Part shown: positions 11,185 to 25,000 of the stretch, piece after piece
Position numbering within the stretch: the first letter of the stretch is position 1
Layout: every line of letters starts with the position of its first letter
Source of the DNA: Apus apus
Lineage: Eukaryota > Chordata > Aves > Apodiformes > Apodidae
Reading direction: 5' to 3'
DNA length: 64,000 nt
Assembly: GCF_020740795.1 (NCBI RefSeq)
Contig: NC_067291.1
Location: 17,889,780-17,953,779, forward strand
Program-made: the position numbers and the translations under genes
The notes under the pieces: generated by a model
Database searches by the model: none
Seen by the model: the letters and a program-made list of their open reading frames with translations, nothing else
What the model was told of the DNA's origin: nothing

Positions 11185-13953
11185 GTGAGTGCACACCTAC
11201 TTTGGATGTGTGCTATCAAGGTCAAAGCATTTTTTTTCCTTCCAGATATACATATTCATAGAACCTGTGCACAACTAATGAGTCGGAAGATTAAATGGTT
11301 GTGGTTTAAGAACAAACCCTACTGTTCTCCTAATTAGATTGAAAGTTACTTAGTTCATCTGATTAGAATTCTGAATTCAAACCAGCTAATGCACCAGCAC
11401 AGCTCCTCAGCTACTTGCAGAATCTGAGTGTAAGAGTGACAAGAAGTGATTATCAGTCTGTTCTGTCCAGTCCCCCCAAACCTCAGAGAGCCCAGTGCCA
11501 CCTCAGAAGGGTGGTTGGAATCACCCCTGCATTTCCACAGGGAGAGAAGTTGATCCAGGCAGAGGGGGCATGCTGCCAGGGCTAGCCAGAGCAAAAGACT
11601 CCAGCCAGCATCAATTTCATGTCAGATTTTTTAATATTATAGCAGGCATATTACTTCTTCTAGTCCCTGGTAATAGCTACTGAGGTTAAGTCCTTTCTCT
11701 TTGCAACTGCCATGCATTAAAATGTCTGTCTTTTCAACACACATGAAGCTATATTGTTAGCAGCCATGACTCAAAGGAGTCCTTGCCCTAAGCCCCAAGT
11801 GTCACCACTTTTCCCCTAAGCTTGGAAGCAGTTGTACTGGTGCCAGGGCTTGGAAAGGGCTGCAGCATCTCCAGGCTTAGAAAACCTTGGGAGACAAATG
11901 GCCAGGTCTAACAATAGGGGTGAGTCAGTCCCTTTGCAGTTAGGTGATTTGTTTTCCTGTTGCTTGTTTTGGGGAACAAATCCTTATTAATGCTTTATCT
12001 GTAATATCCCCACTTCCACCGAAAGGGTCCCTCTGTGCATTATTTTCCTGACTTTGCTGAGATTTGCTTCCTCCTGTTCCCCAGCCCTGCAGCTGCTCCT
12101 GCTCCAGCTGCCTGCATGGGGAATTTTGGCAGAGCTCCTTAACGAATGCTGCTCCGAGATGCTTGGCTTAACTTCATGGCACCCATGAACATTTGTCCTT
12201 TCCCTCTAATCTTCTGAATTGCAAGAGTGTTCAGTATTTGGGTTTTATATGCTTCCTGGTTTTATTCAGGTGTGGAAAAAGAGAGAAGGGAGGGTGACAG
12301 AGAGGCTGTTTAAATAAAGAAAAAAGGTAATGGTTTAATGGTTTGGGTCTACGTTGTCCTAGTTATTTCTTTTTTCTTTTTTTGGTGTGCATGCATTTAT
12401 TTTAACTTTTCTATTTGACCGGGGGAAGAGACCACAAGGTTTGACCTATGTATTTAATGAAAAGAGAGCACTGAATGAGAGAATATGAAGAAGTTTTCAG
12501 GGGTATATTAAAATCACATAAGATTACTGTTTCCTTAATGAAAATGGGAGCAATGTGTATCTTTCCACAACAGATATGAAACAAAGAGAACTAAGAAATG
12601 TGTTGGCATTCAAAAGAGCAGGAAAGTAACACTGTTCCTGTCACTGTTAGAAGGTTAAAATCCTGCCTGGCAGCCTATAAACTATTTAAACGATCCTACA
12701 GAAATTCCACTTACTGAATCATCTTTGGGATTTATAGCTAAATCCTTCACCCCAATTGAAGACCCAATGTACTCACAGCCCTGCCGGAAAATTCACCTTA
12801 ATGAGGGGAAATTGTAAAACGGGACTGGAAAAAAAAAAAAGCACCTCTTCAGCAAAGAGAGGTCCTTGCTGCAGTCCTCGCTTCACATGGCCATTGAGAT
12901 GATGGCAGCTGTGCTGCTGTGATCATATGTGACCTAGATTTTCTTCACAGTAGTCCTGTGCTCTCCCTGATCTTGTGTAGGCCTGAATGAATTGAATAGA
13001 AACATTTTTGGATGCTTTCAGAGAGCAACGGAATCTTTTTCTTTTTCTCTCTCTCTTTTTATTTAAACCACAGCATCTGTTCCCCTTGTGGTTTTTCCCC
13101 TTTGCTCTCCCACAGTGGCTGTGAAAGAGGACAAGGCTGGTGTAGCTTTAATTTGGGAAACAGTGGACGGGGGAATCAGGGCAGGTGCGACCTCCGAGTG
13201 TAAAAAACTCGAGTCGATAGATTTCAGCACTGATTGCATTCAAAGGAAGGCAGGAGAGCAGTTAGGAAGATTAAGGGTGAGACTACAGCATCAAGAAGCC
13301 CTGATTTTCTGCACTGACCATGTCTCCCAGCCTGGGACCAACACTCTCAGGTACTGTTCGTATTGAGCTCTCCTGCCTGGGCTCAGAAATTACCCTCGTG
13401 CGAGCTCCTAATTCTTTGAGGGAGAAAAGTTGGAGAGACTCAGCTCCTCAGTGCAAACCCAAACTCTGGTTATTGCCATTTGGCTGGATAAGGTGTGGGC
13501 AGGATTAAGCTCATTACAGCACCCAGCAGAAAGTCTGAGACCATCCCTGGCTGCTGGTATGGAGGCTGTGGGTCCTCTGACCTGCTCTCCTCCAGAACGT
13601 AGCTTTTGATTTCTGACTTCCCAGCTCTGACACCAATACCATCTGTTTACATGGACAAAAATAACTCCATTTGGAGGGTCTTGGTTAAGGAACTTGGAGG
13701 AAACTAGACAGATCTGGTTTGATTTCTCTAGAGGGGACAGCAAGGCCTTGCCGCAAAAAAAGGCTGAGGCAACCTGTAGGGCAGACTGCTGGTATTTCCT
13801 TCCTTCTGTGCAGATCCTGCTGAGTCTGATGAAAATTCTAGGATCAGATGCAAAACTTTTTAAACTTAAACTAAGCAACTAGCACTTACAATCAGAGTCC
13901 AGTGGCAACTTTCAGACTGTTTTCTGATAGGAACAAAAATAAACACTTATTCG

Positions 13954-14033
13954 GTGCCTCGGTTCATGTGTAAAATGAAATTGTAATGATCCCATCATCT
14001 GCTTTGCAGAAAGCTGTGAGGACGACTTCTCTT
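13954..14033 (+). repeat. probable ancient MIR SINE relic
   Basis: The segment holds, in order, GTGCCTCGGTT, TGTAAAATGAAATTGTAATGA and CTGTGAGGA. This matches the layout of the MIR 3' half: GCCTCAGTTT, then CTGTAAAATGGGGATAATAAT, then a GTGAGGATT block. MIR is a tRNA-derived SINE family that predates the amniote split, and old copies persist at low number in birds. The match is by eye and diverged. Confidence 0.5.
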
Positions 14034-17000
14034 CAGAGCTGTCTTCAGTTACAGAGCTGTTCTGACAGTGGCGAGTGAGTGTTACAGGTGGTGGGTGGGG
14101 GTTCCTTCCGAAATTTTATATAACTCCAGTATTATCTGTTCCTGTGATTGACTTGACACATGAATTCAAAACAGTTGGAGCTTCTCTCCCACTCTGGTGA
14201 AGCAAACTGGATGTGAAAATGACACTTCCCCTAGGAGCTGATAGTTTGCTGTTGGGTTCATGGTGTTGGGTTCCTTTGTTCGCTGAACGTGGCACTTGGC
14301 AAGTGGTTTTTGCCACTTCAGGGTTGTCAGTTCTGTCTGCTAAAGGCCAAGATAAAGCTTCACAAAAAGCCTTTCACTCCAAACAAATCTCTTCTGTAAC
14401 ATACTGACTTGATGACAAAGGAACCAGGAGCTTAGAGGTAGTTTGGATTTTTTTTCTGCCCCGAAGTGTGCACTCTTCCCTTGTCCTGTTTTTATTTTAA
14501 TGTGGTATTTCCTACCCTGCTGTAAACACCAGAGTGGTTTTTGTCTTGTGACTCGGCAGCGCTTTGCCATGACATTCCTTTCATAACGCGTTGCTGATAG
14601 CACTAGATGTGCTGCTGGCTGCTTGCAAGGCTTATCAGAGGGTTTGTACCAAGAGCACTTAGATAATCCCATGAGGAGGGATTGCATTAGCAATAAGGAG
14701 CCTGTGTGAAGCACTGTTGCGATGCATGTGCCACAAAGCAATGTAAAATACATGGGAACAAATATGTGGTCCTCTAGAAAGTAGTGATTTCAATACAGCA
14801 TGGTGAAGCAATATGTATGGGGTGTCCTGATCCATGATGGCATTGTTTGATCTGTCAAGTGACCTCGGTTACTTATGGACAGCACAGTGCCAAGGGTGCA
14901 CAGCTGGGCAGGAGGATCTGGCTTTCTGAAGCCCAGTGTGAAGTGCACATTGGTCATAAATGTGAGAAGTATTCATACCAATGAAGCCTGCTTGGCTCTT
15001 GTTTTTAGTTGAAGAAAGCAGACTAAACTTGTCACAGGGTTCTCCAAGGTGTCTGAATACTGAAGAGACCCTCAACAGCCATGACTTGATTGATCTTAGT
15101 GGAATTTGCAGCTTTGTCTGTTGAGTTGAAGCTTCACCATTTTTCATCGAGTTTTATTCTGTGATATTATTCCTTATACACCAACAGCATAAGGAGTCAG
15201 ACATGACTTCAGAATTACTGTGCTTTCAAATTATATGTAAATAGTGTGACCTAAGTCATAAATTGGTATTTGGGCTTGTTTTTTACTGGCTTCTATAGCA
15301 CAGAATACAAATCACAAGTCACCCAAAGATATTGGATTCTGTTCTGTGCACCATGCTTTTCTCCTGCAATTTTTGGCAGTTGTCTGTGCTCAGTTCCTAA
15401 CAGGGGAGGGAGGATGATAATACATACAGGGAGAAGGAAAAAGCCATAATTCATGTATGAACAGGAATAGAAGAAAACTTTTGTACTGAAGGGATCTCTC
15501 CTGTGTATTGTGTCAGGACTGTCACAACCTCCAGCTGCCAGAAAAACCTCTAGGGCAGTGGGAAAACTATCTAAATGTAGGAAGACAGCAGCACTACACA
15601 ATCAATCTGCAAAACTGGAGATAAAATACATGCAGTCCAACTGCAGATCCAATTATAATCAATGTAGGTTGTTGTAGGGACTTTGCAGAAACCAGGGTTT
15701 GACTTCACAAGATGAAATGAGAAATTTAACAGGGATGAAGAAAGGCGTTACCACGCTATTCATAACACTCCTTGTTAGAAGCTGCCAGCTTCTTCCTGCA
15801 TAAAATGAAGGAAGCTACAGGTGATGGAAAAATAAATTGGTCCCTGTGGGCACAGTCATTTTGCCTATACATGTGTGTTGGAGATGAGGCCGATGTGCTG
15901 TGAACTGCAGGTGAAATGGTAGCAGTGGTACATGGAAACCTGATATGTGTCAGTGATGCTGGAGAGCTGTTCAGAGATGGTCAGGGTGCAATGCCACAAT
16001 TTATGCCTCCATCTGAGGCTAAAATAATCCCTTCCAAGAACACAGAAGTTGCTTGTTGGAAGAGTAAATGGCAGATTGTATGAATGCTTGTGAATTTTCT
16101 GCTCCATCTCACAGTTGTACCTTCCAGTGTGTGGCTTGCTAAAGATATAGGAGAACCTTGTGGTGCAATGGGGAATTGGATGTAGTTTCCCACAGGTCAA
16201 GCCAGCTCTTCATCACTGGCTCATCTCCTTGTATGCACTTTGGAAGCACTGAGTTGTACGTGGTGCTGAAAAAATGTCTGCAGCTTTCATAACCCCCCAT
16301 ACAGCTTTGGCTTCAGCCTGGAGCACAGTTACGTGGGCAGGGAGAAAATGTTCTCTGAATTAATCCATCATAAACATAGCGCCTGTCCTGTAATAACTGG
16401 GATTGGAGAATAACAAACTAATAAACCGAAGTCTTTTATTTCTTCTCTTCTTGTATATTGCATGCTGAAGGCTTCTGAAAAGTGCCTCTGTCTCTCAGCC
16501 ACGAGCTGGTAGGAGAGATGACCTTAGAGCTTGCATTAGTCAGATGTGCTGCTGGGTTTGCTTGCATGCTCACAGCTTTAAATCTAGTTAGGCAGGGCCA
16601 AAGTTTTTCAGTAGCTTTTTCATGTCTAGAATGGGACTGTCTAGACCAGGATGCCCCTGGCCCACCCCACTGAGGTTCTCTAGACTTATGAAGGCTTTCT
16701 GGTCTGTAGTTCTCCCTAGATGTTTATCAACATGACAGAAATCTGTGAGATCTGAAACCTATTTTCATCTCTCATTGTGCTGCCCAGAAAGAACTGAGTG
16801 TGGCCAGATCTTGTTCATGCTGCAGGTTTCCCAGTGAGCTCGAGGTGAAAGGTAGCTTTCCTCAAGCCTGTCTCACCAGCAGTATGTGCCATGAGCCTAG
16901 TCCTGGAAAACACCAATGCTTTGTTGGTTATATATATAAAAATAATTGAAGGTGGTCTTGCTTTTGAAGAGCACTTAGCACCTCTGATCTCTGCCCTTTC

Positions 17001-19102
17001 AGATGGTGTCCTTTTATCTTTACTGTGGCCAGTCTTGAGTTGATAGTTGTAAATCCAAGAAAATTTTTTTGTGGTGCATGGAGAGTTTTGTGATTCAGTT
17101 CTATGACAAACATAGACGTTCTCTCTTATGATTCAGGTGTGCAAAGCTAATGACAAATGGCAGAGGAGAACTGGCCTCAGGGGGTAAATGTAGTGCCTTC
17201 TTTTGAGCTACAGCACGTGATGCTCTTTAGTAACAGGACTCGAAGCTCACCTAGTGTAGCCTGTGCTCCTTCTGATGACACTCTGTAGGCTCAAACCAGT
17301 TTAAGGAGTAAAATGTCCTCTTCCAAGGGAGCTCACTATATATTCATGGTGCTAGAAATCGCCTGGATGCTAAAGCAATACTTGAACATAACAAGAAAGC
17401 CTAGGAATGTTCATCTGGCTATTCAGGTTCATATAAAAATCAAACAGGCCCCTTTCCAGCTATGGAAAAGACTTTCCATGGCAGCCTGAAAGCCAATGAA
17501 ATTACAAGAATTGCTATCCTTTAATCCAGGCTGATTTGTTTTTGTTGCTTATTGTATTAATTATGTGTTCTACACCCCCAAATGAATGCCATATTGGCCA
17601 CGTGATGAAGTGCTGTTCTACTCATGAGTTCCATGTTTCTGTGGGATTTTGGCAGTCTCTTCTTCTGTGGCCTCTGAACTCCTGCATGGCTTTTCCTGGT
17701 GTGTCTGAAATCAAGCATTTGTCCTGCTGGCCACATCCAACAGCTTATCCAGTCCTTAAGGAGCTGTTACATTCCCTTCAAGTTACATGGCTCCCATCTC
17801 TGTTCTATCCTCCTTCTCTTCTCATCCTCACCATTTTTGCTCTGCACAAATCACACCCAGAATGGAGCAGTAGGTTTTGCATGGAGGGGATATCTACCAA
17901 GTTTTTGCCTCTCTCACAAGTTGCTTCTTTCACTGGCACTTTTCTCCCCAAGCTCTGTAGCCAAAACTCTCCCTGGCCTCATAGACTGAGGACAGAGATA
18001 GGAAAATGCTGCCTCAGATTCGTTTTTCTCTCCAGTCCTTATCCTGTATCTCCCCATTTTCTCTGTCTCGTCTATAGAATTTGGGTACAAAGATTTTTTG
18101 CTACTGTGCAGATAATACAATGGTGAAGTACAACATTTGGTAAGTGGACAACCTGTAATCTTGTCTTCACAGCTTTTTTTCTTATGCTTACAACTTGAAT
18201 GTGAGATTTGGATTTGCACATTTTCCTTCCTCTGCAGCACAGCCATGCTGGTACAAAGCATTGGCTTTATTGTAGGTAACAGATCCTAGAAAGTTGCTTA
18301 GATCTTTATTTCTGAGCTTGGCACAAATAATGTGGTATGAGCATTTTCAATGCTGTTCTCATTATGATGGTAGACCTTTTTTTCCCTGGAACTCTACAAT
18401 AATTTTTAGAAAAGAATTGGGAGCAGAAGGAGTGAGTGACAGTTCTCTCCTCAAACCTTTTCTATTAGCTGCCAAGGAAGGATGCCATTTGCTTCATCTG
18501 CAAATAAAATGTATAAAATAGTACTAGTGATACCTGAAAAAAGAAAAAGGTAGTCCTGGTATTTGTTGAGAGTGGATGTTGTTCATATTCAGTCACAGTC
18601 CTGGTGAGAAACTTACCTTCCAGACCTGACTACACGACAGGCTATTTTGAGGAGACAGTCTCTTCATATTGCTGGACTGTACAAGGCTTTTAAAAAGATA
18701 CATATTAAAAGTAGGGAAAAGGATTACATTACAAAAAATTGAGCATGCAGAAGAAAGCTCCTCCAATCTTTGAAAAATCTTCCTTGATATTATATAATAA
18801 GAAATACATAGCTGTGCCTATTTTTACCATAATTTGCTCTCATTTGATGACATTCAATAGTAAGATTTATTATTACCCACATGGAAAATATCCTGCCTGG
18901 GGGTGGTTGAAATAGATCCTGCAGACAAGTCATCAATCAGCTCATGTTTATCTCTTCAGAGATCAGTGCTATCAGTGGCAGGAACAATTTCAACCAATCC
19001 AAGAGTATTTACTGATAATAAAAGGAAATGTTCATGTGGATTTATACTGCATCTCTCACCAGAGGTCACACATTTTTGCAGAAGGGCTGAATCATTGAGC
19101 CT

Positions 19103-19180
19103 CATTTAAAGATGAGGCACGAAGGGCTCAGGGGGGCCCGAGCTCCCTGCTCAGCCAGGGGCAGTAGCTCTTACCCTGAT
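19103..19180 (-). repeat. possible MIR SINE relic, reverse orientation
   Basis: The run CATTTAAAGATGAGGCACGA followed by GGGCTCAGGG resembles the reverse complement of the MIR core, where CATTTTACAGATGAGGAAAC is followed by a GAGGCTCAGAGAG block. The downstream half, expected to hold a TTGCCCAAGGTCACA-type motif, is not clearly preserved. The call is weak. Confidence 0.3.
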
Positions 19181-22100
19181 GCATGATCTGGCTGCTGCTC
19201 TCTTTCTGGGAGAGGGTCTCACTTTCCTCATCCAGGGTGGCATGCAGAGGGCTTTAAGATAATACTGGTCTCCATTGCTAATGAGTTCAGCTAAAAGGAT
19301 TTAAGACCAATGCAAACAAAGATCTTTTACATCAGATGAATACCATGCAAAATGGTTGTCTTATATTTCTAAGAAATGAATTGTGGCTTCTAACTGAACT
19401 CTGCTATAATTTAAAAGCAGAAGGTCTTATATTTGTGTCCCTGGTAGGGAGTTTTTTTCAGAATTTTATGACAACATTCAGAATATTTATAGGTATTGAC
19501 TGCAGAGTTCAGGACAAAGATCTGTTGTCCTTGAGGCAAAGTAACAACCCTGACTTTACCTAGTATCTGCCTCTTGGAGTACTCAGTCTGGAACTAGGAC
19601 TGCAGTTGTTGTGTAACCCATGTGTGAGAGAAGTTTTCTTTCTCTCACTTTTGCTTTTTTTCTTTGTAAAATTCAGTATTTATACTTACTGCAACAAAGA
19701 GCACTTTGAATTGCAACACGAAGTGTATGTTATTTAAAAAGTTATGAAAGGGTCTTTTTTTTGTTTGATTTTTGTTTTTGTCTAAGAAAATTTACTGGAA
19801 CATTCATTTCTGTTTGAGAGGAAGCTTGCTTTATGTGGACAATAAAGATGTTAAGACCAGGATGAATGTCTATGGGAGATAATAATAGTGAATAAAAAAA
19901 TGTACCAGTCCGGTACTCATATTTTCCAGGAACTGCAAGAACTCAGTTCTGGGTTGTGTTTTAAATCTAAGCCTCATTGTTCTTTACTAGATTCTGAGTC
20001 TGTCAGAAAGACTTCTTCTTTGTTCCTTTGAGCAGCTTCAATCTGAAGTGTTTGGACCGTTTTCATATTTTAAGCCAAATCTTTAAGATGTACTTGTATT
20101 TTCACTCTTCCAGCTTTAGAATGTAAAGCAAAGCATCTTTTTTACTGTTTCCTGTTGAACATGAGCAGAGCACGATGACACTGGCAGAAGTCACTTGTCC
20201 TGCAATGTGCCTGTGTGGGGTGGCCGGCAGTTATCGAGGGTACGTGACATGTGCCACTAATACATTGCTCCTCTGATGCCAGGGAACATGCCTTGTGAGG
20301 CAGGGCAGCACCAGCCAGAGCTTCACCTCCAGCATCCTGATAGCCTGGTGTATGTGCTCTGGCCATGCTGACTGTACAGGCTGCCATGATTTGTTCTCCC
20401 CAGAGATGCAGGGTGGGTGAGAACACTTATTTATTTTTTTCCCTGTTGTTGCTGTTGCACTTGGTAGCTATAATCATGCACTTGAAGTCAGGACCAACAT
20501 TTAGTTGTGCCCTTTCACAGGTGAATACCCTAGGCTGGTGGTACAGAATTATTTTTCTTCCTTTCTTTTCTTTCACAGTCAATATAGGGTTTTTTACAAA
20601 GCAAATGGTACTTTAGCCATGGAGCTCTGAGGGTGAACCACCCTCTGAGGCTTTGGCATTCACCCCAGCTGCGTGCAGGAGCTTGGGAAGCTGCTTTCCC
20701 TTCACTGAAGGGATTTGTCAGTGGGTAAAGTTACTCTCCATGTAAGAAAAGTTATTTGGAAATGCTGTCGCTCACCCTTTTAACACCCACCAGTGAAACT
20801 TCTTGCCTTTCAAAATGCCCACATAAGGTTTCCTGGCCAGCCCAGCACCCACTTTGTGCCTTTGTGGCTCTTCTTGTTCTCCAGTGTCACATCATGTGTG
20901 AAACAGTCTTTCATACCAAGACCTACAAGAGTCCTAGGTTCCTGTGTCACACTGCATTTGTAAGCCTACCTCTGCTATTGACAGACTGCTGCTCTGTGAG
21001 ATGGTTGTGTCAGTACAGCCTGGCAAATATTAGCCTGGAAAATACTCAGGAGCTTGTTGCCATCAGCAGACCTGGGGTCTGTGCACGGTTGCTGTCAGCG
21101 GTGCGTGGGGCGAAGCCATCCAGGGGGACTGTGTCGGTGCCAGCACAGAGCATGAACTCCTCAGAGGGGACTTGGCACTGGCTTATGCTCAAGGGCAATT
21201 GCTGGAGCAGCTTGTGAGCAGGCAGCTTGCCAGCTAGAGGGGCATAGCTGGGGACAGCTACTAGACTGTGTGTGTGTGCAGGGAAGGCAAGATGCACAGC
21301 TGGGAGATGGGAGAGAGATTTCTATGAACTTCTGCTCTGAGGGGTAAGAGGACGTTCAGGCGATGCCAACCCACGGAGGAGTAAAGAAATTATTTCTGGC
21401 AGCTAAGACAGGTTCTTGGTCTGGCTGAATCTGACAGAATGCTGTGGGGGAGAACTGGAGATGTCATGGTTAATGAGTATGGAAATTGTATCAGTAGCTT
21501 GGCCATCTAGGTTTAAATGTTGTCAATCTATTACATGCAATACTTCAGTCTAACATTTTCTGGCTGCCTAGTTGAAGGCATAAAAGCAGGCAGCCTCCCT
21601 GTAATGAGTCAGTATCTATAGACAGCAAGCTGTTGATAGCAAAACAGAAATATTGGCTTCTCATCTCAACACGTTAAGTTTAACTTAATCAAAAAGATGG
21701 TGGGCAGGAAAGGAAGAGGGGTTGTTTTGTTTTCACATCTTTGACTCACCTGACAAACCAAATTCCCCATGGTTTTTCTGTATCCCTTCTAAGCCTGCAG
21801 GAGAATTGTCTTAATTCCTCTCCTCAGCTGTGTGCACTTCAGTTTATGAGCTTTGCAGTGACCCTCTTAGCCAGCTCATCTTTGCATCCTGGAGTGTCTT
21901 TAGAATCTAAGACACGAATGCTGGGATAAGGCAAAACCTGTGTACTGTAAACACATTGACACCAGGCATTTCAGTCTAGCAAGGGATAATTACCAAAACT
22001 TCAAGACAGAGGTGTTGTGTATCTTTTAACTGGTGTATGGAAAGGATTCTCTTCATGTCTAATGGGTCTGTGGCTCTTGCAGATGTCCGAGTGGGCCTTG

Positions 22101-22329
22101 CTGTCTCCAGAAGAGACACAAAGTGACTCTGGGAAGGTAGAGTGTGGAATCTGACACTACTGTGTAATTGAGGAAAAAGAGGCCATATGCATTATTTATG
22201 AGAAAAGGCTGGGCTTAATGTTAACAAGTGAGAAGAAAGTGGCTTCAAAACACTGGCTTTCTGCTCCTCTCTGTTAGAAAGGCTTCTGCTTTAAATTGCT
22301 TGTACTTTAGACCAGGAGAGAGACAGATC

Positions 22330-22440
22330 TGTTATTTATACCATGCCTTATTTAGTGTGCATGGTGTTGTACAAGGCTGAGGGAGAGGCAGGGATTGCCC
22401 CAAGGAGTGCACTCTGTTCACTCAGGCTGTGGCAAAGATG
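22330..22440. repeat. possible ancient L3/CR1-like relic
   Basis: The phrase GTGCATGGTGTTGTACAAGG, then GGCAGGGATTGCCCCAAGGA and GTGCACTCTG, resembles widespread amniote repeat sequence of the form 'gcgctgtacaa ... tccctgcccc aagagc', which I associate with old L3/CR1-group elements. I cannot assign a family or orientation with certainty. Confidence 0.3.
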
Positions 22441-24779
22441 TGTCATGCAGGCTGCCCTCTAACTAGCTAATCCCAATCAGCTCCAGGCAAAAGATTTCAC
22501 TGCAAGAGAGAAGCAGGCAGAATTGCTACCAGTTTGGCATTTCCATTGGGCAGGGACAGTTTTAAAAGCTGAGGAATTTTCTCTGAATCACTCTATCCAC
22601 CAGATGCCTGGGACATGCCCTATTCTTGCAACCACTGTCCAGCTTTGGGGTTGGCTGATCTTGTGGCTTTTGTCCACTTATGGGTCTATCCCGTCTGCTG
22701 GTGGGGTTTGTGCTGGAACTGCCACAAGCAGCAGAGCTCAGGCTGTCGCCAAATCTCACTGCAAACTCACACAAATGTGCTGGGGTTTTGTTTTTTAGCT
22801 GTTTCCTGATGATCATCTGGAGAAACCTAGCCTGACTGGCTAAAGTCAAGTTTTGCTCTTAATGATTATATGATAACGTGTGATTATTGGCCAGCAAAAG
22901 ACATTATGTTCTGAAGAGGGCTGGATGCTGAGCTGCCTCTCTTCCTCGACAAACACAGCGTGGGCTGAGGCAGGGCAAGTCCCTCCCTGTAGAGAGATCA
23001 CCTCCGTCACTGAGCAGATGTTGCATTTACTGTCTCCTTGGCAGACACACCTAAAGACCCAGGCAGAGCTGGAACTCTTGGCAGGCTTCTTACCAGATAA
23101 GCACATCCATTAAAGACCCCACCACAAAGTGGTAAGGGTTCTTTCTCCCACCTGCATGATGTAAAAAGGACACTTAACTGTTGGTGCCTGTGAACTGTGG
23201 CCCTGCTTGGGTTGGAGTCTGTGCTTGGCAAGTTTGTGTTGCAAATCTGGCATCTAGCACTAATCCATGAGCTTGTGTTTCCAAGAGTTGTATCCTGTTA
23301 TTTTCTGCAGGTCCCAAAAGGTAAAAAAGCCCCCACTTTCTTCCCTGTGTAAAGGCCACTAGCTTCTCCCATCATTTCTGCGTTACAGCCAGTTGTCCTC
23401 CCTATGGCAGAAAACCAAAGTGCTTTTTTTTTTCCTGACTGCTTCCCTGTGTGATCCCCAGCAGCCAGTTCTTTGTGGAAAGAAAATTAGCCCAGTGGGG
23501 TAAGATGAGAATGACTAGGCCTCTGTAAAAGTCAGGAAGCAAAAAGTGAACAGCACTGCACTGAAACTGATGGGAGGAAAAGTACTCTGTGCCTTGATTT
23601 CTAACACTGGCTCATTGATTCTTCCCCTGGTTCAATCAGCAGTTACTGCTTCTCCTTAATCCAAGTTCATAATGACTTACTGGAGTGGGATTGTAACAGA
23701 AATACCCCAGAGAAATTGTAACAACAGGGTGAGGGTGGAGGGCTGTGCAGCACTGGGATCTTACCTGTGGCCCGGAACAAATGTATTGGAGCAGGGAATT
23801 GCTTTTTTTTAATATCTGTGAAAGTCACTTTTTACAGATGGGTTTGTGGCTGCACATCTGGTGTGTGTGTCCAGAGGGGCTGGGAGATGAATACCTGAGT
23901 GGTGAAAACAAGGAGCACTTTTTTCTAATATGAAAATGAGAGCACTGTGAAGTTTTCCCTGTCTCCAAGCATATTGTAGCAAAGAAAGTGATGGCAGGAA
24001 GGAGCAATGAATAAGGATGATTTTTGTAAAGGTGGGATTGGAACAGGAGAGGCTGGAGGTGAGGCAGAGGGGTGGGGGAGGGAGGCAGCCGGTGTGGGGA
24101 CGTGAGTCATGCATCCTCCAGCAAGAAGCACTGACTCATGGGGAAGATGATCGCTCTGCTGTTCCCTTTCTGCTAAGACTGAGGAATAGGCAATTGATAC
24201 TCAACTTTACTCTGCAAGCTTCTCGGTTAGAGAGTGAGATGTAGAAGGCTCAGGTGCTCTCAGCCCTGCTGCTCAGGCTTCATAATGTGCCACCTGGGAG
24301 GTGCCACCCACCTCCACTGTGGGTCAAAGCTACCTACAATGGGGAGTGTGGTTCTGATGCTTTATATCTCCTGTCCAGCTCTGATGTCTTAACAGATGGG
24401 GAGCCATCACTTTATCTGCAGATTTATGAAAGAAAAAAATATCTTTTTATTTCTAGTGTACATGGGAGAGTGATTCTGCGTGGCTGAGGAAAAGTGCCAA
24501 AGGGCCCACATGGTTTCTTCCTTCTCCTGCGAGAAAGGAGGAAAGAAAATGTCTAAAAAGAATCCAAAATTACCCTGAGCGCTGATTTGCACTCAGATTG
24601 TTCCATCTTGAAAGAGATTTCTGACAAAGCAAAGTGTAAAGAGCCCTAATCCACAATGTGGGGGTGCAATTATTTTCAAAGCAGGGGCCGACTCCGGGTG
24701 TGTTTGTGCAGCCAGCCTTGAGGGCAGGGGCTGGAGCTGCAGAGCACAGCTCTGGGCTCAGAGAACGGGAGAGCAATTG

Positions 24780-25000
24780 CAAGTCAGTGCAGCAATTCTC
24801 TTTCGCTTTACAAGTTTTATGTGGGTAATGTGAAGTAATTAATGAACCAGAGCAGTGCTGCAGAGGGGGAATAATTTTAATGCTCTTTTTAAAGACGCTA
24901 CTAAATCAATGGGGCAGTTTAAAAAGGAATGATAGCCTGGAGATTAGGAAACTTAATGTGAGAAATTAGGCAGGGTTTGGAGAGCGACTGAATCTCAAGC
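24780..25000. promoter_or_regulatory. AT-rich block resembling a conserved non-coding element
   Basis: About 220 bp with few CpGs hold closely packed AT-rich cores: AAGTAATTAATGA, ATAATTTTAATGC, CTACTAAATCAATGG and GATTAGGAAACTTAATG. These look like homeobox, TALE (AATCAATGG) and MEF2-like half sites. No open frame crosses the block. Regulatory function is inference from texture only. Confidence 0.25.

Larger units (their letters stand above)
2586..13953. other. non-coding sequence, no gene recognised
   Basis: This is a long stretch of moderate GC with no convincing coding exon on either strand. Open frames are short, lack paired acceptor and donor sites, and encode no known motif. Several blocks are AT-rich, with ATTA/TAAT cores and few CpGs, notably 7600-7960, 11000-11260 and 12420-12870. 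Such texture is common in conserved non-coding elements, but conservation cannot be judged here. The separately listed A-rich tract, 17-bp duplication, octamer palindrome and exon-like block fall in this interval. Confidence 0.5.

Noticed and set aside
13408-13878. 156-codon minus-strand frame and 92-codon + frame near 13088-13366
   Set aside because: No family recognised, composition typical of translated non-coding DNA, no matching exon neighbours.
17536-18126. 196-codon open frame on +
   Set aside because: Pyrimidine-rich DNA giving Cys/Ser/Pro/Phe/His-rich peptide with no signal for splicing, domain or initiation context. About one such frame is expected by chance in a window this size.
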